Shown here: one piece after another, positions 38,801 through 44,107 of the stretch | Layout: every line of letters begins with the position of its first letter | How positions within the stretch are numbered: the first letter of the stretch is position 1 | Origin: Edaphobacter paludis | GTDB lineage: Bacteria > Acidobacteriota > Terriglobia > Terriglobales > Acidobacteriaceae | Length of the DNA: 64,000 bases | Direction: 5' to 3' | Assembly (NCBI RefSeq): GCF_039993895.1 | Contig: NZ_CP121194.1 | Coordinates: 248,001 to 312,000 of the forward strand | The notes under the pieces: model-generated | Database searches by the model: none | What the model was told of the DNA's origin: nothing | Seen by the model: the letters and a program-made list of their open reading frames with translations, nothing else | Position numbers and translations under genes: made by a program

Positions 38801-39202
38801 GGCGATCACTGGCGGCAGCAGGTTGTTAAACGGGGTCGAGATGTAGCCTGTGCCTGTCACCGTCTGGCGGGTTCGGACCTTCCCGTTCGCCTTCGCTACT
38901 ATCAAGTGCAAGAAGCTCATTCGCGAACCATGGCGCGTTACAAGATACAGAGATACCCAGGGAAAATCACGCTCATGCGAGCAGTAGGCCGCGGTTACAT
39001 GGGTATGGAGCTTTTGGGCACACGCGAGGACCCCTTGCTCGGCTGGGGAGCCCTTGCGGGTGGTGGACTGGAAATTCATGACGTACCAGGCGAACACGGA
39101 AACGTGCTTAATGAGCCTCATGTCCGGACTGTTGCTGGAGAGCTCGAGACGGTGCTACCGAGTTCTGAAACCACCGTTCCCCGCCCACAGCCAGTCTCGT
39201 AG
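29819..39202 (+). CDS. Hybrid PKS-NRPS: KS-AT-KR-DH-ACP-C-A-PCP-TE
   Basis: A 3127-residue megasynthase. Start at the tandem ATGs 29819/29822, with AAAGGG just upstream; the frame is open further upstream only inside the previous gene. KS (about 7-430) has Cys178 in TACSTS plus HGTGT and NVGHLD. AT (about 530-800) has Ser626 in GHSIGE and HAFHS, a malonyl-type pattern. KR (about 1130-1320) has GGLGGIG, an LDD motif (B-type) and intact Ser/Tyr/Asn. DH (about 1340-1625) has His1368 and Asp1539. Carrier Ser1738; C domain HHxxxDG with His1937; A domain about 2250-2755 with code D-I-L-Q-V-G-L-I-W-K (glycine-like); PCP Ser2798; TE Ser2929 in GGSFGG and His3093. It likely extends the loaded starter with one malonate and one amino acid, then releases it. 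Confidence 0.94.
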   Translation: MMKPSKVAIVGMAGRFPGARNISEFWRNLRDGVESIRSYSDAELLAAGVTPEELASPDYVKRASVLDDVPMFDASFFGLSPRDASIMDPQHRNFLECAWEALEDAGHPPQHFDGSIGVFAGSGMNTYLIHNLLANRRLLESSGLFQLKQTGNDKDVLATRVSYQLDLRGPSINVQTACSTSLVAVHLACQSLLNCECDLVLAGGVTIEIPHGRGYIYRDGEILSRDGHCRSFDASSSGTVFGSGLGIVVLRRLEDALQDCDHIRAVILGSAINNDGARKVGYLAPSVEGQAAVIAEALDFAGISADDISYVETHGTGTVVGDPIEVRALTQAFRKSTVRSGLCGIGSLKTNVGHLDAAAGVAGLMKTVLALEHRQIPASLHFQNLNPHVELNGSPFFVNSQLSDWPSNGSPRRACVTSLGIGGTNAHVVLEEAPRPLESQQTKHYQLLVVSAKTDSAVESGFTNLATHLHTHPELRLADVAFTCQVGKHAFPHRRALVVEDTREAISALAEGERKYFASGLSANAAPSVVFMFSGQGSQYVNMGRNLYENEPVFRETLDLCAQQLIQPLGLDLRQALYPSEEERDTAAERLNQTWLTQPALFSIEYALAHWWKSLGVEPEAMLGHSIGEYVAACLAGVFSLEDALAIAAYRGRLMYELPSGSMLAVPLAHRDLHLTGTLSLAAINNPGLCVVSGATPEIAALEESLAKQSVSCRRLLTSHAFHSGMMDPILGAFEERLQSVELKPPSIPYLSNVSGTWIKSEEATDPGYWARHLRQTVRFSDCLAELFRKPDRVLIEAGPGNALTALARQQGGATAKAFQSLPHPRETTTDLRCALHTLGQVWVSGVSVDWTQLHPSGSVHRVPLPTYPFEHKKFWIEPDRVQFAETPPHASRLDDGKDLSFYRRAWRAAPATPASTSPAGVWIVFNDSLGLGDEVAAKLRAEKQDVILVAPGSRYERSQKDKYTIRPGVRDDYDALIADSIKSGYSLRKILHLWSVEGAEPPLAETMDRSFYSPLYLAQALANQDIADIDIALVSNKMQQVSEEPVRNPARAVLLGPARVVPKELPGITCCSIDVGLENGNATECAAQLISEMASIRDNATVAFRGSERFIETLDTLNLPAAAERRRLQPRGVYLITGGLGGIGLVVAEHMAREFNARLVLVTRSLPPLEAEWEAALTDPQQTEVNKQRIRKLLEIRGIAGGLLVVQGDVTNLDQMRDVVTLARQRYGKIDGVFHAAGVLDDGPLMLKTAQSAARVIDPKVRGTLVLEEALRDTPLSCFVLFSSISSIFPPAGQVDYAAANAFLDAFGLSRNDPVTVINWGAWREVGMGARSASPHPLLKECLLATAEEIVYSSHFSQPQQWLLSEHRLKTGKALFPGTGYLEMAAAAFARGSIHSPIEFQDVFFLAPLTFDASESGEVRVQLKREQEAGAENSGFRFSVFARRGEWIEHSTGRIEPCPVRPASKIDSAAIAARCHEREVVFDEQHRTKQERYVDFGPRWHCLKRLCIGRYEGLAELALDNSVSADSSAYHMHPALLDLATGCSLYLTDGYESSDDLYFPFSYKKLCVYCTLPIRFFSHIRPRRENVLHGEVETFDITLFDQQSQVLAEIEGFAMRRIADPTKSPEESTPVRNAALPGGDQSIESFHLSGISPLDGARALTSILLARTPLAVVAVSRPLEDLVNRKVTPSPLVIDAVSSAGPTSEGVEGTLANWWQDLLGVERVGLDDDFFGLGGHSLIGVRLLAKIKRAYQVDLELAVLFEARTVRQLAEAIRKAQQPDTTEQGALSQNRMVPIAHSTAEAPVPSFGQERLWLLEQIEGGTAQYNISFSLSLEGTLDLAALKSALSAVVQRHEPLRTRFIHAEGQLQLKIPAELEVLLPVTDLSGIEQDRREELLSAALHAEANRPIVLDRDPVIRAALYRMDECEHALQLTVHHIASDGWSMGVLFRDFSAFYNAGFTGAVAQLPDLPIAYSDYARWQREQFAGPEGERLISYWKEQVKGSSFALQLPTDHPRPALQTFCGTARQYWLSTELTTAIREFCLRETVTPFMVALAALYAVLARYSGQNDILIGSPIAARSRIETQDLVGFFTNTVILRGKLDGDPAFHELVQRVRQTALEAYAHQDLPLELLIDKIRPEQDRSRSALFQVMLIFQNWVLPKLELHGLEGSAQVVRTDNSKFDFTIELRSVGEAIEGVIEYNTDLFDADTIDRLWGHLAGYLHRAIAAPEQRAGTISLLTSRERHVLAEWNATERAYPRETSLAELVEAQVERTPRAIAVVFGEQRLTYRELNERANQLAHELCKHGAGKDQLVGLFVERSIEMVVALLAIVKTGSAYLPLDPLLPAERLRHMLEDSGVRVVVTEQSLRGKLPAFGGVAILLEDADWQENRRDNLAATVGPEDLAYLIYTSGSTGKSKGVEVPRGALTNFLWSMREWLQLSERDRLLAVTTISFDIAGLELWLPLLIGAQIVIASREEAADGNALRGLLDRHSITVMQATPVTWQLLFDSGWSGKPDLQTVCGGEAMPRELAAQLVPVVERVWNLYGPTETTIWSTGYRVTDGQEPVLIGRPLANTNCYILNEQGQQVPVGVTGELYIGGDGLARGYRNLPELTAEKFVADPFRTGEARMYRTGDLARYRADGNIECLGRIDYQVKIRGYRIELGEIEAALKDQPEIKQAVVIAREDRPGDKRLVAYMVSSASPLPTTFELSMRLKRQLPDYMVPTAYVFLDQVPISTNGKIDRKALPSPAEKQTLHADTYIAPRSDLEKMLAGIWAEILEVEQVGLDDDFFGLGGHSLVGVRLLAKIKKTYQVNLELAVLFEARTVRQLAEVIRKSKQPASAEYTLVPIQPNGSRIPFFCVHGVGGGVLNYQAIAKALDPDQPFYAFRSLLLTREDIQETSVEELASTYIKEMRSLLPQGPYLIGGGSFGGIVAFEMAQQLYAQGAEPALLVLFDTSAPGSVQRVGTTEKLRGFGQRLRAQGVPYLVRKVAMKGDHWRQQVVKRGRDVACACHRLAGSDLPVRLRYYQVQEAHSRTMARYKIQRYPGKITLMRAVGRGYMGMELLGTREDPLLGWGALAGGGLEIHDVPGEHGNVLNEPHVRTVAGELETVLPSSETTVPRPQPVS
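34991..35159 (+). repeat. Duplicated carrier-domain segment, copy 1
   Basis: The 169-bp segment encoding the first carrier domain of the megasynthase matches 38171-38339 without indels; 143 of 169 positions agree by eye. Its encoded proteins are nearly the same (GLDDDFFGLGGHSL and LELAVLFEARTVRQLAE in both). Confidence 0.85.
38171..38339 (+). repeat. Duplicated carrier-domain segment, copy 2
   Basis: Second carrier domain of the megasynthase (before the thioesterase). It is more alike to copy 1, which serves a polyketide module, than independent PCP and ACP domains usually are. Confidence 0.85.
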
Positions 39203-39911
39203 GAGGCGCCAGCAAAGGCCGTACCTCCCAAACCTGCAAATCGGGAACAGCCGCTCCCTCGGTCATCAATGCTATGCGGTGATTGGCGTGTTCTATCAGA
39301 CAAAACCGCCAGCGCGATCCAGGCTCAGTACCCAGACATGGGTCGAGTTCTAGGCGGACTCCTTCGACACCGCCAAAGAGGAAAGAGAACTTATTCAAAG
39401 GCAGCGACAGGCCCACACCTCTCGCCTTGACATAGGCCTCCTTCAGCGTCCATACCGACAAGGCCCGGTCCAATTTCTCACGACCGCTCAGGGCTTCAAG
39501 TTGGGCCAGTTCGAAGGGGGAAAGCATCTCAGCGGCATACTCGGTAACCTTTTCGGCGTCCTGAATAGGCTCTGCGTCCACTCCCACCTCAGCCCCTTGA
39601 GCAATCAAACAAACCACTAGGCCGAGGGAATTGGACAAATTAAAGCGCAGGCCGCAATCCGGGTTGACGCTGGGTTTGCCATAAGGATTCGTTTGAAAGC
39701 GCCAGGCTTCAGGGGCCAACGGGTGATAGTGGGAGAGCGCGGTGCGCACCAAGGCGCGGGTAGTCAGATATTCGCGCCGATGACAGTCAAACCGAAAAGT
39801 CTGCCATTGGGCACGCTCGTCTTCACTGAGCAGTGACGCGCACGCTTGGGTGACTGCTTCGGTCAAATCCTGTGGGTGTGCGTACCACAGGTGGAGTGTC
39901 TTTTTGTCCAT
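39108..39911 (-). CDS. Sfp-type 4'-phosphopantetheinyl transferase
   Basis: A 267-residue enzyme that moves the phosphopantetheine arm of CoA to the carrier-domain serines of NRPS and PKS proteins. Diagnostic motifs: NLSNSLGLVVCLIA, GVDAEPI (metal-binding Asp and Glu) and WTLKEAYVKARGVGLSLP. Length and layout fit the Sfp/Gsp group. It converges on the megasynthase gene and overlaps its 3' end by 95 bp (39108-39202). It very likely activates the three carrier domains of this cluster. The ATG at 39911 has no strong ribosome site. Confidence 0.94.
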   Translation of the reverse strand: MDKKTLHLWYAHPQDLTEAVTQACASLLSEDERAQWQTFRFDCHRREYLTTRALVRTALSHYHPLAPEAWRFQTNPYGKPSVNPDCGLRFNLSNSLGLVVCLIAQGAEVGVDAEPIQDAEKVTEYAAEMLSPFELAQLEALSGREKLDRALSVWTLKEAYVKARGVGLSLPLNKFSFLFGGVEGVRLELDPCLGTEPGSRWRFCLIEHANHRIALMTEGAAVPDLQVWEVRPLLAPPTRLAVGGERWFQNSVAPSRALQQQSGHEAH

Positions 39912-39989
39912 ATCAGTGAGAACGGGCCTGCCGACATCAGCTAGCGTCCTTACAAAATATAGTTGATGCGGGGGGAAAGTTTAGGCCAA

Positions 39990-40139
39990 TTGATACCGCC
40001 GGCGAGACTCACTGACAAACAAGAACGATTCATGGCCGAGTACCTGGTGGATCTGAGTGCCATTCAGGCAGCAATGCGTGCTGGTTACAGCGCTGACACC
40101 GCCTCACAGATTGGCTATATCCATATCATCTCAAACTGA
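39990..40139 (+). pseudogene. Phage terminase small-subunit fragment
   Basis: A short frame (TTG 39990 or ATG 40032 to TGA 40139) encodes LTDKQERFMAEYLVDL then AIQAAMRAGYSADTASQIGY. This is the conserved N-terminal segment of Terminase_2-type small subunits, which recognise phage DNA for packaging. It stops after about 49 residues, far short of the family, so it is a relic. No other phage genes are adjacent. Confidence 0.75.
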
Positions 40140-40404
40140 AAATTCTTGCCGTCTGCAAGAACTCCACCACCCTTGCGGGTACTTATATCTAAGAGTCAGA
40201 AACCAACCTTGTATTCAGCTGGGCCAGTTGTGCCCATTTGATAAGGCGGCTCCAGCATCTCGAAGCGACGAAGAATCGATTCGAGAGAAATAAAGGACTT
40301 GCTTAGTTGTGGCGCAGATAATAACGCGATTCTCTTGCTGATAGCCTAACGAGTGGTACTCTCAATTCCATCTTCTTCAGGAGCGATCGACGTCGGGAGG
40401 TACG
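40140..40404. other. Spacer before the Trypco1-CHAT operon
   Basis: Contains two small inverted repeats: TTCTTGC (40143-40149)/GCAAGAA (40155-40161) and TCTCGAA (40258-40264)/TTCGAGA (40280-40286). The promoter of the following operon should lie here, but I see no clear -35/-10 pair. Confidence 0.3.
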
Positions 40405-40746
40405 ATGTCCGTTTTGGCAAGGTTCACTTTGAGCGATGGCGGTTTCGTTTTGGCGGAGGTGGACGACTCGAGTCCCTCGACCAAGACAATGCGAGGAGGA
40501 CCCGCAGGCACAGGGTTGTTCGTCGAGTCTACCGAGACCTTTCAAACAGCTATTGGCCAGGTGAAAAATGCGGCCGAAGCAATGGTCGATGGGCTCCGTT
40601 CGCTAGTCAAGCCTGCCGATGAATTGACACTAGAGTTCGGCGTGAAGCTAACCGCAGAGGCTGGAGCTGTGATCGCGAAAGCTTCCACTGATGCCCACTT
40701 TACTGTCACGCTGAAATGGAAGAGCGATGACAGCGTTAAGTCTTAG
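40405..40746 (+). CDS. Trypco1 (trypsin-co-occurring domain 1) protein, CU044_2847-like
   Basis: A 113-residue single-domain protein. The C-terminal part, with LTLEFGVKLTAEAGAVIAKA and VTLKW, is the hallmark of the Trypco1 family (CU044_2847-like). These small domains occur next to or fused with trypsin-like or CHAT proteases in predicted conflict systems and are thought to act as adaptors or regulators. There is no signal peptide or membrane segment. GGGAGG lies 4-5 nt before the ATG. It is the first gene of a co-directional set with a small ORF, a CHAT protease, a cell-wall amidase and a membrane protein. Direct contact with the protease is inferred, not shown. Confidence 0.8.
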   Translation: MSVLARFTLSDGGFVLAEVDDSSPSTKTMRGGPAGTGLFVESTETFQTAIGQVKNAAEAMVDGLRSLVKPADELTLEFGVKLTAEAGAVIAKASTDAHFTVTLKWKSDDSVKS

Positions 40747-40961
40747 TTACAGTGATTTCTATCTACTCACTTGGGCTGAAGTAGGACAAGTATGTCGTCA
40801 AACGTAGCAAGTCCAGTGCATATCAGCTCGGTCGGCAATTCTTCTCTCCCTCTAAGGAATGGGGCTGACACCCTTCATTGACGTCGCTTATACTGTCTGT
40901 TCTTAGCGAATCTGTGTGGTGATCTTTGCGACGGGCCTTTTTCCAGTTCAGGGAGGCAAAG

Positions 40962-41177
40962 ATGTTCCGTCCGAGAAGATTCGAAGGCCTCGGTGTCAGC
41001 TTCAATATCGTTGGAATCGACCGACAACTCCACGGTCTACCGCGAAGCATGCGCGGCGCGGCCTCCTGCGAAACGCTCATCAGGACCGCAAACCACACCA
41101 TTGAGTCTGACGAGGACATAGTCCGGTCCTCCGCCGAGTCCAATTTCGAGATCCGCTACAAATCAGCCAAGCCTTGA
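40962..41177 (+). CDS. Small protein of unknown function between Trypco1 and CHAT genes
   Basis: A 71-residue frame starting at ATG 40962, preceded by a strong GGGAGG 5-6 nt upstream and using codons with G/C third bases like its neighbours. It is basic at the N-terminus (MFRPRRFEGLG) and more acidic in the second half; no membrane segment or known motif was recognised. The next gene's start lies 18 nt after its stop. The good ribosome site, codon use and tight operon placement argue that it is real, possibly a regulator or substrate of the protease; no homology could be assigned. Confidence 0.45.
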   Translation: MFRPRRFEGLGVSFNIVGIDRQLHGLPRSMRGAASCETLIRTANHTIESDEDIVRSSAESNFEIRYKSAKP

Positions 41178-41194
41178 ACGCAAAGGAGTACCCA

Positions 41195-43171
41195 ATGGCT
41201 AGAATCTACGACGATTTTGAACTCCTGATTCAGGCCTCTGGCGAACACTTCGTCGTCCAGATCCTCAACTCCCCCACCGGACAGGCGACCAGCGAGTTCG
41301 ACCATCCCTTCACTCAGGTTGAGCTCAGTAACTTCTACAGTCGAATCGGCCAGTCCCATCGCAGCATGCGTCGCCTCGACGCACCCGATTTGCAGGCCGC
41401 GAAACAATTCGGCGACAAGCTGTTCAAAGCAGCATTCACAGGCGAAGTCCTCAGTCAACTCCGTTCCAGCATCAATGTAAGCCACGGCCGCAACCATGGT
41501 CTCCGTCTCCGCCTCCGCCTCAAAGGTGCTCCTGCCCTCGCCGAACTCCCTTGGGAGTTCCTCTATGACCTGGAGCAGAACCAGTTTCTCGCTACCTCCT
41601 CCATGACCCCAGTCGTCCGCTTCCTCGATCTCCCCCACACCGTCTCCCCGATGCGCGTCCGCCTCCCTTTGCGCGTGCTCGTGATTTTAGCCGGGCCTAG
41701 AAACCTGCCCTGTCTTGATGCCGAGGGCGAGTGGGATCGCCTGAAACTCTCTCTTGCGAATCTCGAAAAGAACGGCGTCCTGGTCCTCGAGCGCATGCCC
41801 ACCGCCACCCTCGAAGCACTCCGCAAACGCGCCCGCGGCGACCCGTTTCACATCCTCCACTTCGTCGGACACGGCGGCTTCGACACCAACGTAGGCGACG
41901 GTGTCCTCCACTTCGAAGACCTCAAAGCCATGTCACACCCCGTCTCTGGCCAACTCCTCGGCAGCATCCTTCGCGATCACGATTCACTTCGCCTCGCAGT
42001 CCTTAACGCCTGCGAAGGCGCTCGCCAATCCAACGAAGATCCCTTCTCGGGCGTCGCCCAGAGCCTCTGCCAGCAGGGCCTTCCCGCCATCATAGCTATG
42101 CAGTTCGAGATCAGCGACGACGCGGCCAAAGCCTTCGCCGAAGAGTTCTACGGAGCCATTGCCGACGGTTATCCAGTCGATGCTGCTGTCTCCGAAGGCA
42201 GAAAAGCTCTCTACACCGGCTCCTTCGGTCAGGAGTGGGCAACGCCTGTTCTCTACATGCGCTCACCCAATGGTGTTCTCTTCGATATCCAGCGCAGGTC
42301 CAAAAGTACGCCCGGGAAGGCCCCGGCTCCTGATCCTTCCACCGAGCCAGTTCACACCCAACCCGTCCTCAACCAACCGGTCATCAGCCAGCCCACCCTT
42401 ATCCCCGGTCCACTACCCCCACCCTTCGTTCCACCACCACCTCCGCCTCTGCCTCAGAAGTCACCCGAACAGCTCGCCGTAGAGGCCGCAGCCGAAGTTC
42501 AACGGCGTGTAGACCTAGAGCGCCCTCGCCCCCAGCCGCCGCCTCCAGCCCCCACGCCCATCAGGGTCGGTCCTACGCCACCCCCGCACTCCAATCGCAA
42601 ACTCTTCATCGGCCTCGGCCTCGGCCTCGGCGTCGTTGGCGTTGTCATCGCTGGGATTCTGATTGCCAACATCCCCAAGCCCACTCCACAACCCGAGCCA
42701 GAACGAACACCTGCAACCGAACCAGCAACCAATCGCGCCACAGTTGTCACTCCCCCATCGGCCACGACCATCACCCACTCGACAGTCCCCGACCAATCCA
42801 CTACCGCCATCGGCCGTTGGATCGAGCAGTTCGTCAGCGCATCCGAAGGTCCTTCCACGCAAACCTTAAGAGCGTTTTACGGCGATACCGTTTCACCTTA
42901 CTTCGCTAAGGACAGCGCCAGCTGGGCAGACATTCAGAGCGACAAAGAAGCGTACTTCGACCGCTTCCCTCAAATCCGCTACGCCATCGTCGGCGAGCCT
43001 CAGCACAGCACCCTGGATAATGGAGACCATGTCGTCGACTACACCCTTGCTTACTCCGAAGTGCGCAAGGACGGCAAGGCCTTCACCGGACGCTCCCACT
43101 ATCGGATGACCCTCCGTGAGATCGACGGTTCCCTGAAGATCATTGGCATCGAAGAAAGGAAGGTTCAGTGA
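41195..43171 (+). CDS. CHAT-domain protease with membrane anchor and NTF2-like C-terminus
   Basis: A 658-residue protein with a CHAT (caspase HetF associated with TPR) peptidase domain at about 75-365; the predicted catalytic dyad is His226 in HFVGHGG and Cys273 in LNACEGA. A proline-rich linker (about 375-465), one transmembrane helix (about 470-492) and a C-terminal alpha/beta domain (about 535-658, NTF2/SnoaL-like in look) follow. The topology suggests a cytoplasmic protease and a periplasmic sensor or binding domain. I chose ATG 41195, with AAAGGAG 6 nt upstream, over the in-frame TTG at 41174. The amidase start codon overlaps its stop. CHAT proteases act in bacterial cell-death systems (family knowledge); target unknown. 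Confidence 0.88.
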   Translation: MARIYDDFELLIQASGEHFVVQILNSPTGQATSEFDHPFTQVELSNFYSRIGQSHRSMRRLDAPDLQAAKQFGDKLFKAAFTGEVLSQLRSSINVSHGRNHGLRLRLRLKGAPALAELPWEFLYDLEQNQFLATSSMTPVVRFLDLPHTVSPMRVRLPLRVLVILAGPRNLPCLDAEGEWDRLKLSLANLEKNGVLVLERMPTATLEALRKRARGDPFHILHFVGHGGFDTNVGDGVLHFEDLKAMSHPVSGQLLGSILRDHDSLRLAVLNACEGARQSNEDPFSGVAQSLCQQGLPAIIAMQFEISDDAAKAFAEEFYGAIADGYPVDAAVSEGRKALYTGSFGQEWATPVLYMRSPNGVLFDIQRRSKSTPGKAPAPDPSTEPVHTQPVLNQPVISQPTLIPGPLPPPFVPPPPPPLPQKSPEQLAVEAAAEVQRRVDLERPRPQPPPPAPTPIRVGPTPPPHSNRKLFIGLGLGLGVVGVVIAGILIANIPKPTPQPEPERTPATEPATNRATVVTPPSATTITHSTVPDQSTTAIGRWIEQFVSASEGPSTQTLRAFYGDTVSPYFAKDSASWADIQSDKEAYFDRFPQIRYAIVGEPQHSTLDNGDHVVDYTLAYSEVRKDGKAFTGRSHYRMTLREIDGSLKIIGIEERKVQ

Positions 43172-43938
43172 GACCTCACCTCCTGCTGATCGCTGCCATC
43201 CTACTTCTCCTCGCCAGGCCCACCGTCGCTCAGCATGAAGTCGAGCGCTGTAACCTTGCCATCGACATCGGGCACACCGAGACCACTCAAGGCTCAACTA
43301 GTGCACGCGGAGTCGGCGAGTACCTCTTCAACCGCACTATGGCCAACCTCCTCCTCGACAAACTCCACCGAGACGACCGCGTCGACGCCTTCATCATCGA
43401 CGGCAACGACATGACTCTCCAGCAGCGAACCCAGTTCGCCGCTGACCACCACGCAACGGTCTTCTTCTCCCTCCATCACGACTCCGTTCAGCCGCGGTAC
43501 CTCTCCACCTGGACCTACCAGGGCAAAGAACACCATTACAGCGCTAAGTTCCACGGCTTCTCTCTCTTCATCTCCGAGAAAAATCCCTATCCGAAACAGA
43601 GCCTTGCACTCGCACAATCACTCGGCACTCAACTCCTCGCCGCCGGATTCACCCCGACCCTCCATCACGCCGAAAAGATTCCCGGAGAAAGCCGTCCGCT
43701 ACTCGACCCCCACAGAGGCATCTATGCATTCGACGACCTCATCGTACTCAAAACAGCGTCCATGCCCGCCGTGCTTCTAGAATGTGGTGTCATCGTCAAC
43801 CGCAGCGAAGAACTCCATCTTACGGATCCCAAAAAACGCGCTCGCATGATTCAGGCTGTCGCCACGGCCATCGAACGCACATGTCCGCGAATTTCATTGG
43901 AGGATCACACCCCGACCACTTCCCGAGACGTGCATTAG
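43168..43938 (+). CDS. Exported N-acetylmuramoyl-L-alanine amidase (Amidase_3)
   Basis: A 256-residue zinc amidase that cuts the bond between N-acetylmuramic acid and the stem peptide of peptidoglycan. Residues 1-21 form a signal peptide. Expected metal and catalytic residues are visible: His36 in DIGH, Glu51, His103 in SLHHD and Glu205 in LLECG. The catalytic domain is complete; there is no SPOR or LysM targeting domain. The start is GTG, in a GTGA overlap with the CHAT stop codon, so translation is coupled. This ties a periplasmic wall hydrolase to a caspase-like protease, which is unusual and suggests regulated lysis or wall remodelling. Confidence 0.88.
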   Translation: MRPHLLLIAAILLLLARPTVAQHEVERCNLAIDIGHTETTQGSTSARGVGEYLFNRTMANLLLDKLHRDDRVDAFIIDGNDMTLQQRTQFAADHHATVFFSLHHDSVQPRYLSTWTYQGKEHHYSAKFHGFSLFISEKNPYPKQSLALAQSLGTQLLAAGFTPTLHHAEKIPGESRPLLDPHRGIYAFDDLIVLKTASMPAVLLECGVIVNRSEELHLTDPKKRARMIQAVATAIERTCPRISLEDHTPTTSRDVH

Positions 43939-44107
43939 TCTTCCCCTGGCCAGTCGGAGCGAATGGGAGACCCAGAGTCGGGCGGGCGATGATGAGGATG
44001 CAGAAAGGCTGGGTTAGAGGGCGGATTTCGTACAGAATGGAATGCGCTTGATCACAGCGGGATTTCGCGTGACTATGGGGCCCTGAAAGACAAGATGTCC
44101 TTGCGAG

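Noticed and set aside
43782..44051. An 89-codon plus-strand frame at the end of the amidase gene
   Set aside because: It begins out of frame inside the amidase coding region and shows no known motif.
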